Shown: positions 1-9,122, numbered from the stretch's first letter. The stretch: 62,956 nt of DNA from an uncultured Eubacterium sp. (GCA_910584595.1 CAJUBQ010000019.1:1-62956), one strand, 5' to 3'. Notes: a model not told the origin generated them from the letters alone. Numbers and translations: made by a program.

Positions 1-3000
1 AATTTTGTGACAATCAATCAAATTTATTTGAAGCCAGAATAAATGGTCAGCAACATCAATGGAATCCGGGTTCTGCGTATACCCGTAAGGCGCATGCACC
101 TCCTCAATCCGGTAACGGCCTGCACCCAGGTTCTGCGGAAGGATCAGGTATCCGTTCTCATCCGTAAAATAGGATTTATGCAGTACTGTCACCGGATAGG
201 TTGTCACCTGTTCCACATACCTGCCGCGGTCAAGATCATAAATTTTAAATTCCGCACCCTTTACTAGCACCGCCTTTTTTGTTTCATTATCCTGTTTGAT
301 AATTTTCAGCTTTGCCGTAAATTCTTCATCAAACAGCACCCGCCACATCTGCGGCGTGTCCGGGCTATTTTCCGTAATCCGGACTGTAAAATCTTTCACC
401 GGCTTGTAATTATGCGGTGTTGTCGTCTCACGGACAATATAAGTTCCATAAGGCAGTGCTGCGCTGCAGGCATATCCTTTTTCGTCCGTAAAAATTTCCG
501 TCTCCCCGTGCTTTCCAATTACCGCCGGCTGTGCAGAGCTGAAATCATAACTTCCGTCTGCATTTTTTGCCAGCGAAGATTTCAGATAGGCCGTAAACCC
601 GGCTCCTGCCAGAAGGCCCACATCCGTATCCCCGTTATATCCGGCTTTAATGATCTGGAACGGCTGCTTCTTCACCTGCTCCAGTGAAGTGCATTCCCGC
701 TCCACCTCGGCTGTCATGTCCCCTTCATAGCTGCATAAAAAGTCATATTCCTTTGTATCTGCCAGATAGCCAACAGGCGGAGTAATCTCTTTAACAAAAT
801 ATTTTCCAAGATAAAGGTTATCCACAGATGCTTCCCCGTTCCTGCCGGTCGTCAGTGATGCTGCCTGTTCCCCGGCCCTGTAAGCCGTTCCTGACCCGTC
901 CGGGCGCATGATGTCCTCACGTGCATACAGCCCGTAGACTGCCTTTTCCAGCGATGCATCCCCCTGCGGGACTGCACGCCCTGTTTCCGCATCCTTTTTG
1001 TGAACCGTAATCTTTGCGCTGGCACGCTTATTTGTAAAAGCATGGCTGAAAGATACCTCCGCTTCCTTATCACTTGTGTAAGAAAACCGGAAATCATACA
1101 CATCCGTGCCCAGCACATACCCTGCAGGCGCCTGTTCTTCTTTCACGCTGTAAGAAAAACCCACAGGAAGGTCAGACAAAAATTCTGCCCTGCCGTCTGT
1201 TCCAGTCTGTACTTTTTCGATCAGTGTTCCCCTGTCTGCAGCTGCCAGTCCATCCACACTTCTGATGCTCTCCGCCGCATACAGGCCAAAAATAACGCCT
1301 CCCAGCGGCGCATCCGTATCCCTGTCTTTTTTCAGTATGGAAACCTCCGCTTTCTGGCGTTCATCCGTAAATGTTATTTCTGAAAATGCTGCTTCCGCAT
1401 CCTGCCCCGCTGCAGAGACCGTTACCGTCTTTTCCTCACCGGCATTATAAAAATTCTCCGGAGCTTTTGTTTCCCTCACAACGTATGTCCCGGCATGGAG
1501 GTTTTCCATAGATGCTGATCCATCTGCGCCCGTCACCAGGTTCTGCCTTACCAGGTCGCCCCTGCTGAATACTTTTGTACCGTAAGCGGTAACAATATCC
1601 GCTCCGGCATAGACACTGAATACGGCACCCGGCAGGCGGCGATTTTCGTAACGGAATACCGTCCCTTCCGCACTGGAATCCGCACCAGACAGCACCTGGC
1701 CTTCCTTATAAACAGTCAGGCCGCCGAGCAGCTCCTCATCAGGCACCGTTGTTGTAACCGTCCCTCCATCGTCCAGCTTTACCTTATATGCTGACGTGTT
1801 AAGGCCGTATCCCTCCGGCGCTGTGATCTCTTTTAAATATACGGTATCCTGTGTCTTTATCATTTTCACGGCATCAGCCCCGCTGCTGTTCGTGGCCGGC
1901 ATCCTCGTAATAAGCTTCGTGCATTCCTTATCTTCATATACGCCAAATACAGCGCCGGACAGCCTTGCGCCCTGGTTTTTGGAATCCACTTTCACCACCC
2001 GTACCTTTGCAGGTTCGATCCAGCTGACAGAAAATTCCACGTATTTTTCATCCGTCACGCCTTCCCCGAATACAAGGGCCAGATCCTGGCTCCCGCTGCC
2101 CGTTGAGATCTTATATGCAGAATAATCCTTTGTGATGCTCCCTTTCATTCTGGCTGACCATTCGGCAGACACATCTTCCGCCTGTGTCAGCGGCGCAGAC
2201 AGATAGAACCTTGTGCCGCCAGTGACTTCTATATCTGCCCCGGCCCTGCTTGTTTTCCCCGTATCCACGTTATGGAACTTCACGCCTTCCGGCAGCTTCA
2301 TCGTGACAGACTGCAGCTCGTCCCCTTTAAATACGATTTCTTTTGTCCGCTGAATATTTCCCTCCACGTAAGCAGTCACGCTGTCACTGGAAAACGACAT
2401 CTCAACATCCGGGATTTCCGGCTGTGCCATGCAGTATTCATACAGCTCCATAGCAAGCTCCCTGCCCGTGCTGCTCGCCCCGGAAAACGCATCCTCACTC
2501 CCGTTTGCATGGCTTGCTGCCATATGCACCAGAATAAAACGCTTTGCATAAGGGAAATCTGGATATTTTTCTGCAAAAAAGCCTTCCTCCCCGCTTGCTT
2601 TTGTGCCATAATAGCAGACCTTAGAAAGCCCTTTTTTATCTTTCAGCTTTGTAATGCTGAATGTCCCGCTGTCCGGAGAATCCTTAGACGGCTGGACGCA
2701 GTAGGCGGTTGCCGCCACATCCCCGAACCGTACCGTATACCTATATGTCAGATATGTGCCCAGCCCGAAATCAGCATATCGGAAACAGTCACCCCTTGTG
2801 ACTGTTACTTTTTCTTCTGCCCTTCCTCCTGCAGATGCATAAAAGACTGCGCTTTCTCCTTCGTCCATAGCCAGAAGGTCAATGCCCTGTTCCCCTGCCT
2901 GGCTCATGGCTTCCTCCACTGTCAGCCCGGTTTCTGTATCTGCCTGGCCAGCGGCTTCATCTGCAGCCGGAATGTCCTCTTCCCCAGTCTTATCAGCATC

Positions 3001-3564
3001 ATTCCTGCCATCCAGATCAAGCCCGTCTACTGTAAATGTCTCCAGGCCATAGGAAAGTTGGTCTGAACCATCTTCTTCATCACCGCTCCCGGCATCTTCC
3101 TGCCTGCCGGATCTGTCAGAACCATCCGGATTCTTTTCCGCCTGGTTTTCTGCTACAGGCTTTTTCACCACAATGTTCCGGCATATATGATAGGATGGAT
3201 GACCGCTGGACGGCTTCACGAAATAAACTGCGCGGTAGCTCCCCGTGCGTTTCCCGTCAAACCTGCTGCCAGATCTGTCTGCTGCTTCATGGAATTTCAC
3301 CTTCACCTTTTCAGCATCAAATGTTATACCAGAAAAATCATTTTCCGCATCAAAGCTTCCATCAGCTTCAACTTCAAGATCTTCCACTGTGACAGCCTCA
3401 TCCGCATCCAGCCGGTCTTTCACCTGTTCAAAAGCCGGAAATTCCGCTTCATATCCTAATGTGCCCGTTTCCAAAGCATAAACAGGTGCAGGCTGGACGG
3501 CAGAGGCCAGCAGCGTCATGACAGAAAGAACCCCTGAAACGATCCTTTTTACTTTTCCTTTCAT
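1..3564 (-). CDS. Large Cna-B/SpaA-repeat surface adhesin (3' end outside window)
   Basis: The frame is open for 1188 codons and runs off the left edge, so the C-terminus (a sortase motif would be expected) is not visible. It begins MKGKVKRIVSGVLSVMTLLA, a clear signal peptide with likely cleavage after PAPVYA, behind a GAGAGG ribosome site. An acidic linker follows, then a region with AYCVQP (Cys near residue 288) that resembles the thioester-type head domain of Gram-positive adhesins, although the usual TQxAIW partner motif is not seen. From about residue 515 on there are six SpaA/Cna-B prealbumin-like repeats, each opening with a lysine strand (for example VRVVKVDSK, VSILKKDRD, ITVHKKDAE) and ending in a glutamate motif (KEITAPEGY, RETKAPENF, KEEQAPAGY), as expected for isopeptide-stabilised domains. 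It is probably wall-anchored, for attachment or mating-pair contact. Such proteins are common on clostridial conjugative elements. Confidence 0.9.
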   Translation of the reverse strand, partial: MKGKVKRIVSGVLSVMTLLASAVQPAPVYALETGTLGYEAEFPAFEQVKDRLDADEAVTVEDLEVEADGSFDAENDFSGITFDAEKVKVKFHEAADRSGSRFDGKRTGSYRAVYFVKPSSGHPSYHICRNIVVKKPVAENQAEKNPDGSDRSGRQEDAGSGDEEDGSDQLSYGLETFTVDGLDLDGRNDADKTGEEDIPAADEAAGQADTETGLTVEEAMSQAGEQGIDLLAMDEGESAVFYASAGGRAEEKVTVTRGDCFRYADFGLGTYLTYRYTVRFGDVAATAYCVQPSKDSPDSGTFSITKLKDKKGLSKVCYYGTKASGEEGFFAEKYPDFPYAKRFILVHMAASHANGSEDAFSGASSTGRELAMELYEYCMAQPEIPDVEMSFSSDSVTAYVEGNIQRTKEIVFKGDELQSVTMKLPEGVKFHNVDTGKTSRAGADIEVTGGTRFYLSAPLTQAEDVSAEWSARMKGSITKDYSAYKISTGSGSQDLALVFGEGVTDEKYVEFSVSWIEPAKVRVVKVDSKNQGARLSGAVFGVYEDKECTKLITRMPATNSSGADAVKMIKTQDTVYLKEITAPEGYGLNTSAYKVKLDDGGTVTTTVPDEELLGGLTVYKEGQVLSGADSSAEGTVFRYENRRLPGAVFSVYAGADIVTAYGTKVFSRGDLVRQNLVTGADGSASMENLHAGTYVVRETKAPENFYNAGEEKTVTVSAAGQDAEAAFSEITFTDERQKAEVSILKKDRDTDAPLGGVIFGLYAAESIRSVDGLAAADRGTLIEKVQTGTDGRAEFLSDLPVGFSYSVKEEQAPAGYVLGTDVYDFRFSYTSDKEAEVSFSHAFTNKRASAKITVHKKDAETGRAVPQGDASLEKAVYGLYAREDIMRPDGSGTAYRAGEQAASLTTGRNGEASVDNLYLGKYFVKEITPPVGYLADTKEYDFLCSYEGDMTAEVERECTSLEQVKKQPFQIIKAGYNGDTDVGLLAGAGFTAYLKSSLAKNADGSYDFSSAQPAVIGKHGETEIFTDEKGYACSAALPYGTYIVRETTTPHNYKPVKDFTVRITENSPDTPQMWRVLFDEEFTAKLKIIKQDNETKKAVLVKGAEFKIYDLDRGRYVEQVTTYPVTVLHKSYFTDENGYLILPQNLGAGRYRIEEVHAPYGYTQNPDSIDVADHLFWLQINLIDCHKI

Positions 3565-3842
3565 TAATTTCCTCTCTTTTTACTTTTCTCATTTAAAATA
3601 CTGAAACCATTCTGCTGCTCTATCTTCCTGACATTCCAATTGCCCCCTTTCTCCGTTTTTTGTACTGCCTTCATTCCTGATAACAGCACATGGATGCAGG
3701 GAAGCCCGTCCATATAAGATATCTTCCCTGCATAGTATCTGCTGTTATTTTTTGAGCGTTCTGCCTGTTTTCCCCCTGGATCCGTTCCAGCCCCGGTTTT
3801 ATTCCGCAGCGTTTTCTCCGGCATGGCACGCAGAATGCACAC
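3564..3842 (-). CDS. Small ORF overlapping the adhesin start
   Basis: This 92-codon frame (GTG start) is not a family I recognise. Its TAA stop overlaps the ATG of the surface protein (TAATG), the arrangement expected for translational coupling. Neither the GTG nor the in-frame ATG at 3824 has a good ribosome site. An internal ATG at 3713, preceded by AGGGAAG, would give a 49-residue lysine-rich peptide starting MDGLPCIHVLL. It may be a short leader peptide for the adhesin or a chance frame. Confidence 0.3.
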   Translation of the reverse strand: MCILRAMPEKTLRNKTGAGTDPGGKQAERSKNNSRYYAGKISYMDGLPCIHVLLSGMKAVQKTEKGGNWNVRKIEQQNGFSILNEKSKKRGN

Positions 3843-4117
3843 TCATTGCCAGGTATCTATCCAGGCAGGCTATGAAATTATCAAGGTTCACATGAAGGGA
3901 TCTGTGATCCGGCAAAAAACCATGAACCACTGCCCTTCACTCATCACACATGGGGAAGGGGATAAATTAACCGTTAGGAATAAATTTTTTTGAAAAAAAG
4001 AAACTGGCCGGCCAGCAAGGAAAATATACCCACTAAAAAAACAGGGTAGCCGTACAGACAGTTAAGCAGTATAATTACAGCAAAGAAATATAAAATTATT
4101 TTGAAAGGGTGAAATAT

Positions 4118-4573
4118 GTGAAAGCAGCAATTATTTATGCATCCATGCATCACGGAAATACAAAGAAAGTATTACATGCCATGCAGAAAATGAAGAAATT
4201 TGATCTTGTAAAAGTTTCCGAATGTAAAGATTTTGATTTTAAGGATTATGATATTATCGGCTTCGCTTCCGGGATCTATGCCGGGGATTTCCACAGATCC
4301 ATCCGTTCTGCCGTAAAAGATATCCGTCTGGAAGGAAAAAAAGTCCTGCTGGTCTATACGTGCGGCATGAGATACCGCGACCATGCAAAACACATGAAAA
4401 AGATCATTGCAAAGAAAGGCGGCACTGTCTGCGGGGAATTTTACTGCAGGGGCTTTGACACGTTCGGGCCTTTTAAACTTATTGGCGGCATTGCAAAAAA
4501 ACACCCATCATCCAAAGATCTGAAACAGGCAGAGGTTTTTATAAAAAATCTTCCCCTGGAATCCGTCATATAG
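4118..4573 (+). CDS. Flavodoxin-like protein
   Basis: The predicted protein of 151 residues starts MKAAIIYASMHHGNT, a flavodoxin beta-strand followed by an FMN phosphate-binding loop (SMHHGNT). Further hydrophobic strands at DYDIIGFASGIYAG and KKVLLVYTCGMR match the flavodoxin fold. A GTG at 4118 is preferred because GAAAGGG lies 8 bases upstream; the earlier GTG at 4109 sits on top of that site, and the ATG at 4116 is immediately followed by a stop. It probably binds FMN and transfers electrons, partner unknown. It lies between the adhesin and the element's regulatory genes, so I infer it is cargo of the mobile element. A multimeric flavodoxin or protoporphyrinogen-oxidase-type flavodoxin are alternatives. 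Confidence 0.75.
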   Translation: MKAAIIYASMHHGNTKKVLHAMQKMKKFDLVKVSECKDFDFKDYDIIGFASGIYAGDFHRSIRSAVKDIRLEGKKVLLVYTCGMRYRDHAKHMKKIIAKKGGTVCGEFYCRGFDTFGPFKLIGGIAKKHPSSKDLKQAEVFIKNLPLESVI

Positions 4574-4758
4574 TCAGCCATCTGTTCCCAGTGCAGGTCT
4601 TTATTCTCAAAAGAACTATTGGATAACGGAATGCCTCCAAAGTGACAGATCATTATATTTAAACTGTCTGCTTTAGAGGTATCCTATCCCCATCGGATGA
4701 TCCTTACTGATCAGTTCTGCTAATGGTTCCGTTCTAAATACTGGAACCTGTTCAAAAA

Positions 4759-5061
4759 TTATATCCCTTCCCGCCAGATACAAACTTCTATCCCGCCCTC
4801 ACACCTTCCATAATCATACATTTTCATAGCCATCAATCTTGTAATCTTCTCCATACCGTCCAGAATGGTTTCTATATCCCTGTTTTCATCCTCCTCCAGA
4901 CGACTGCACAGATTCTGTTTTGCCTGATACACACTTTCATACAAAACACAGCATTCCTTTCCCTCTGCAAATTCATCCTCAATAAATGTTCCTTCCAACA
5001 TAAAATAAATCCCATCTGCCAGAAAACCATTTATTTTGTCATAAATCAGTTCTTTCAACAT
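4759..5061 (-). CDS. Small acidic protein divergent from an XRE regulator
   Basis: This encodes 100 residues from an ATG with a textbook AAAGGAGG ribosome site. The longer frame starting at 5349 would read across the divergent regulatory region and can be set aside. The product is acidic, with a helical body (YESVYQAKQNLCSRL, DIETILDGMEKITRLMAMKM) and a C-terminal MYDYGR segment. I have the impression of similar small proteins beside XRE genes on clostridial elements but cannot name the family. It is transcribed away from the XRE gene and shares its palindrome-rich control region, so it may be a partner or target of that regulator. Confidence 0.6.
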   Translation of the reverse strand: MLKELIYDKINGFLADGIYFMLEGTFIEDEFAEGKECCVLYESVYQAKQNLCSRLEEDENRDIETILDGMEKITRLMAMKMYDYGRCEGGIEVCIWREGI

Positions 5062-5074
5062 GCTGTATCCTCCT

Positions 5075-5151
5075 TTTGTCTCACTTTTACAACCGATTTT
5101 AATATGGACATCTATTAAAATCAATAGTAATGGTGCAAAAAGTGAGACAAA
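5075..5151. promoter_or_regulatory. Nested inverted-repeat operator between divergent genes
   Basis: The outer arms are 14-bp perfect inverted repeats, TTTGTCTCACTTTT (5075-5088) and AAAAGTGAGACAAA (5138-5151). Nested inside are 10-bp arms GATTTTAATA (5095-5104) and TATTAAAATC (5113-5122). A plausible minus-strand promoter (TTGATT, 17 bp, TAAAAT) runs through the inner palindrome, and the left outer arm abuts the ribosome site of the minus gene. A direct repeat TCTCGACA follows at about 5154-5170. The layout suggests autoregulation by the XRE protein encoded just downstream. Confidence 0.6.
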
Positions 5152-5185
5152 CTTCTCGACAAATCTCGACAGTATGGAGGATGCC

Positions 5186-5437
5186 ATGCCAAAACCAAGA
5201 ACTTCGTCCGGCGAAAAGAACCTGATCAGCAGCCGGCTTATCAAACTAAGGAAACAGCAGAACCTTTCCCAGCGTGACCTTGCACATAAGCTGCAGCTTG
5301 CAGGATATGACATGGATAAAAATGTGATCACCCGCATTGAAACCAACAAGAGATATGTAACTGATATTGAACTTCGGGCGTTATCGGAAGTTCTGGGTGT
5401 AAGCTATGCATTTCTGATTGATGGTGAAGACAGATAA
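5186..5437 (+). CDS. XRE-family helix-turn-helix regulator
   Basis: The protein has 83 residues from an ATG 5 bases after GGAGG. Residues ~15-80 form one HTH_3 domain: SRLIKLRKQQNLSQRDLAHKL contributes the first helices, YDMDKNVITRIETNKRYVTD the recognition region, and LRALSEVLGVSYAFLIDG the last. There is no C-terminal sensor domain, so it is a small DNA-binding switch of the Cro/C-protein type. It probably binds the nested inverted repeats upstream and controls the divergent small gene and itself. The two-gene cassette that follows starts 269 bases downstream, and whether it is controlled too cannot be seen. Confidence 0.85.
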   Translation: MPKPRTSSGEKNLISSRLIKLRKQQNLSQRDLAHKLQLAGYDMDKNVITRIETNKRYVTDIELRALSEVLGVSYAFLIDGEDR

Positions 5438-5706
5438 CATCCAAAATATCCGGCTTATGTGTGTGCATAGAATAAATTTTTTATATAACAATTTGATTTA
5501 TTGTATTTTTATATATAGCCAAAAAGTCTTTGGCAAAGATAAACTTATAAGAAGAACTGAAGGGATTACAAAAACATAAAGCCTGTAGATTAGCAGAAGT
5601 CAGAGAAAAAGGATATATAAGCTAAAAAAATTGGGATTGATAAATCATTAAAAATAGAAAATCTATAAAAACATACTATTCTTTGTGAAGGCAGGAAAGG
5701 GAGTCT

Positions 5707-7449
5707 ATGAATTCAATTAAAATAGAAAAAGGTGGAATTTCATTTCTCAAAAATATGATAAGATTACATCCATTAATAGATGAATTTTTACAGGATAATG
5801 ATAAAGAACCATCTTGGGATGGTGATATTATTTTGTATTCTAATGAAGATTTGAAAGCTGAGAATATATTATATAGAGTTCCGGCTCAGGTGAAAGGTAA
5901 AAATGATGGAAGTCTGTTAAATAGGAAAATGATAACATATCCTGTTGAATACAAGCATTTAAGAAATTATTTTAATGATAGTGGCGTGTGTTATTTTGTA
6001 ATTATTATTTCTAATAATGGCAGAAAGGCAGCAATATTTTATAATGCATTAACTCCTATAAAGCTGCAGTCCTTATTAGAGGGAAAAGAAGATAAGAAAC
6101 CAGATCAGACAAAGAATATTCCCTTAAATAGATTAAGAGATAATGATGAAAAAGAATTATTCAAAATATTATGGCAGTTTGGTTATGAAAGAAGTGAGCA
6201 AGGGGCAAAAGAGATAGTTAAAAAGTCTATAGCTTATGATGATTTAGAAAAAATAGATTCAATAAGTGTGACAACTATAGTAACCGATCCAGAAGAAATA
6301 TTACAAAATATAACAGCTGGTGAAATCTGCTTATTTGGGCATATGGCTGACAGTGATATATGGCTGCCCTTTAAATATGAAACACAAATAAATATGGAAC
6401 ATTTCAGATGTGAAATGGTCAATAAGACATTTGGAATTGATGGCGTTCCATTTTATGATTGCTTTAAAATGAAAAAATCAAATAAAAATCTGTTTATACA
6501 ATTGAGTGACAATTTGAAAATAAATATAGTGGACAATACAATATCTTTTATACCATTATCTGAATTACAACAGATAATAGATGATCTTAAATTTTTGTCA
6601 GCAATACAAAATGGCAAGTATTTTAGTGTTGATGATAAGCCTGTATGTATCTATGGTGCTATACAATTAGAAAAATCTGTGCAAAATGCAATAAAAGTTT
6701 TTAAACAACTAAATGATGCCGTTACTGAATTTAAGATTTGTATAGAAAAAAGATGGGATGAACTTACAGAAATTGACCTTAATGCTTTAAATGAACTTGT
6801 CAAAATATATAAAGGAAGAATCATACCAAAGACAGGTGTCTATGCCTGGCATATGTGGTGGTGGCAGGGAAAAGTAGTTCCATTCTTCATTGCAGTAAAT
6901 GATAAAGGAAAAGTATCAGTTGAAAATGGAATGCATTTTAAATATTTTAGAATAGCTATTATAGGAGAAAATACACAGTATGATGTACCAGCATTTATGC
7001 TTTTTAAAAAGGATGTGTGGGAAAAACTTTATGATGTGAAAAAGAATTTTATGATAGAAGCAGTTAAAAAATATGAAATGAATGCTATAACAAAAACAGG
7101 ATATGAAAGGCTTCTGCTAGACATATTATCTGCTTATGATACAACCAGAAATGAAAATTATTATGATGTTGCATTAGTGATTATAGACAGACTTTTAGAT
7201 TTTGATCCAAATGACAATTATTCCAAAGTGAATAGGTTACAGCTTATAAAAAGAAAAAGGTCATTGTCAGAAGATGAGTTGTTAGAATTAGAATACATAG
7301 AAGAAAATGCAAATGAAAAAAAATTGCTTTGTGGAATTAATATATTATTAGAAAATAAGAGGAAAGCCGAAAAAATATTAGACAGCATATCAGAAAAAGA
7401 TAGAGAAATATTTAGGACTTACCCTATTTATAATTTACTAAAAATATAG
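5707..7449 (+). CDS. DUF4365-like nuclease-domain protein, putative defence component
   Basis: The predicted protein has 580 residues. The N-terminal ~120 residues resemble DUF4365: WDGDIILY (Asp38, Asp40), then AQVKGK (Gln61-x-Lys63), then TYPVEYKHLRNYF and CYFVIIISNN. This is the order of a PD-(D/E)XK fold in which the usual Glu is Gln, as in Mrr-like enzymes. The middle is unassigned, with a Trp-rich YAWHMWWWQG segment near residue 380. The C-terminus (~residues 470-580) is helical and may be TPR-like (VALVIIDRLLDFDPNDN). The gene is far more AT-rich than its element neighbours. It lies 11 bases upstream of the DUF4062 gene, so the two are probably cotranscribed. I infer DNA or nucleic-acid cleavage in defence; the catalytic claim rests on motif reading only. 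Confidence 0.65.
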   Translation: MNSIKIEKGGISFLKNMIRLHPLIDEFLQDNDKEPSWDGDIILYSNEDLKAENILYRVPAQVKGKNDGSLLNRKMITYPVEYKHLRNYFNDSGVCYFVIIISNNGRKAAIFYNALTPIKLQSLLEGKEDKKPDQTKNIPLNRLRDNDEKELFKILWQFGYERSEQGAKEIVKKSIAYDDLEKIDSISVTTIVTDPEEILQNITAGEICLFGHMADSDIWLPFKYETQINMEHFRCEMVNKTFGIDGVPFYDCFKMKKSNKNLFIQLSDNLKINIVDNTISFIPLSELQQIIDDLKFLSAIQNGKYFSVDDKPVCIYGAIQLEKSVQNAIKVFKQLNDAVTEFKICIEKRWDELTEIDLNALNELVKIYKGRIIPKTGVYAWHMWWWQGKVVPFFIAVNDKGKVSVENGMHFKYFRIAIIGENTQYDVPAFMLFKKDVWEKLYDVKKNFMIEAVKKYEMNAITKTGYERLLLDILSAYDTTRNENYYDVALVIIDRLLDFDPNDNYSKVNRLQLIKRKRSLSEDELLELEYIEENANEKKLLCGINILLENKRKAEKILDSISEKDREIFRTYPIYNLLKI

Positions 7450-7460
7450 GAGGATAATTT

Positions 7461-8717
7461 ATGGAAAAGAAATATCAAATATTTATCAGTTCTACATACG
7501 AAGATCTAAAAGATGAAAGAAGAAAAGTTCAAGACACAATCCTTTCCATGTATCATTTTCCGATAGGAATGGAAATGTTCAGTGCTGGTAACGAAGAACA
7601 ATGGGAAATCATCCAAGAAACAATTGACAGTTCAGATTACTATGTACTAATAATTGGACACAGATATGGCAGTGTAATTGAGAAAGGGGAATTTGCAGGA
7701 ATTAGTTATACACAAAAAGAATTTCGATATGCGTTGAATAAAAAAATCCCTGTACTAGCATTTCTAATTGATGATAAAGTGCCTGTTACACCTGATAAAA
7801 TAGAAGATAATGCAGTTAAAAAGCAGAAATTAAAAGAATTTAAAGATGAAGTAAAAGATGGCAGAACGGTTGAATGGTGGACGAGTCCAGAAGATTTAGC
7901 AATTAGAGTCATGAATGCCTTAAATAAACAGATCAACAGAGGACAGATGCCAGGATGGATAAGGGCAGATACCATTGATTTTGTTAAAACACAAAAAGAA
8001 CTGGTTGAGATGAGCAGGAAAATTCGAGAATTAGGAGAAGAAAATGATGCATTGAAAAAGAATGTCAGAGTTAGAATGCCAAAGTTTTTGATTACTATTA
8101 ATGATGGTAAAGAAATAAGAATACCATATCAGGAAATTGATTTAAGTAAAACAAAAGACTTTTATTTAGATACGTTAGAAAAAGAAGAAGAACAATACAT
8201 AAGAAATATACAAGATTCAGATTACATAGATACAGATATGTTTTTGCCATCAGAAAAGGAATTAACAGAATATCAAAATAATTATACGCTACATGAAAAT
8301 ATAAAGAAAAATTACATATTATTTCAAGTTTCATGTAAAAATATCGGAACCGGAAAAGCAAATGATATTAATATAGATGTAAAAATTCCTAAAGAATTCA
8401 TTCTTTTAAGGAAAACAGAGAATAAAAAATCTGCAATTCAAAAGAAAGACAACATAACTATTCCTTCATTTGATTATGCAAATTTAGCCAATTCACAAGT
8501 AAAAATATATTCTCCTTATGAGATAACAGATCAAGAAGATATCCAAGATAATAATCTTTTAATTAGACTTAAGGATTTGATTCATACAAGAATCTATATA
8601 TCTGATGAATATAAAATTGTTGCAACAAAAAGAGGAACTTTCGAGATAACAGTTAGTGTAATATGTGAGGAACTTGAAACAGAAGAATTTCACTATATTA
8701 AAGTGATTGTAGAATAA
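7461..8717 (+). CDS. DUF4062 (TIR-like) domain protein with beta-rich C-terminal half
   Basis: The protein has 418 residues and a strong AGGAGG ribosome site. Residues 5-105 carry DUF4062 hallmarks: QIFISSTYEDLKDER, GMEMF, DYYVLIIGHRYG and SYTQKEFRYAL. DUF4062 is, to my knowledge, grouped with TIR/SEFIR-type folds; Glu87 sits where a TIR-type catalytic Glu would be, though this is inference. Residues ~140-200 include EWWTSPEDLAIRV and a coiled coil (KTQKELVEMSRKIRELGEEN). The C-terminal half (~205-418) has an Ig-like beta pattern (VSCKNIGTGKANDINIDVKI) and could sense a phage or cell signal. Together with the upstream gene it forms a compact cassette resembling TIR-effector defence operons, possibly acting by NAD depletion. 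It has no recognisable NTPase of its own. Confidence 0.75.
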   Translation: MEKKYQIFISSTYEDLKDERRKVQDTILSMYHFPIGMEMFSAGNEEQWEIIQETIDSSDYYVLIIGHRYGSVIEKGEFAGISYTQKEFRYALNKKIPVLAFLIDDKVPVTPDKIEDNAVKKQKLKEFKDEVKDGRTVEWWTSPEDLAIRVMNALNKQINRGQMPGWIRADTIDFVKTQKELVEMSRKIRELGEENDALKKNVRVRMPKFLITINDGKEIRIPYQEIDLSKTKDFYLDTLEKEEEQYIRNIQDSDYIDTDMFLPSEKELTEYQNNYTLHENIKKNYILFQVSCKNIGTGKANDINIDVKIPKEFILLRKTENKKSAIQKKDNITIPSFDYANLANSQVKIYSPYEITDQEDIQDNNLLIRLKDLIHTRIYISDEYKIVATKRGTFEITVSVICEELETEEFHYIKVIVE

Positions 8718-8770
8718 AAAGAGCCAAATATATAAAATTTGAGTTGTTTATTAAATTAGAGGGATGATAT

Positions 8771-8981
8771 ATGACAAAAGATGCAAAAAAATTTAAATAT
8801 GGTTGTATAACATTCAAAAAAATCTGATGAAACAGCAGCAAATTCTCATTTGCAAAAAATAAAAAACAATGTAATACAAATTTATATAACTAATCCGAAA
8901 CAAGATAGTATACTTTTTCAGATAAACTTTATAAGTAAATTGTTGAAATATTTTTTTGGCTGCTTAATTGCTGTAATTTGA
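8771..8981 (+). pseudogene. Possible frameshifted small gene after the defence pair
   Basis: An ATG behind GAGGGATGATAT opens a frame of 18 codons that stops just after a run of seven A bases (8816-8822). Losing one A would join it to a frame reading KKSDETAANSHLQKIKNNV and ending in a hydrophobic KYFFGCLIAVI, about 70 residues in total. It is either a decayed third gene, a slippage-dependent gene, or chance. In the rest of 8718-9122 I see only AT-rich sequence with no gene. Confidence 0.3.
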
Positions 8982-9122
8982 ATTACCGGAATCCTGAAAA
9001 GCATGGGTTTCAGCCTTTACAGAATTTTGACAATTCAATAAAATTACAATCACATTCGTAACAATTAGCACAGATTTATTGACACTAATAAATAGTACCT
9101 ACAACATAAACTTGTTAAACCT

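Noticed and set aside
43..3459. Several plus-strand ORFs opposite the adhesin
   Set aside because: They lack ribosome sites and family features, while the minus strand is continuously open with clear Cna-B repeats.
3853..3993. Plus-strand fragment reading MKGSVIRQKTMNHCPSLITH
   Set aside because: Looks protein-like but has no ribosome site and no family I can name; too weak to annotate.
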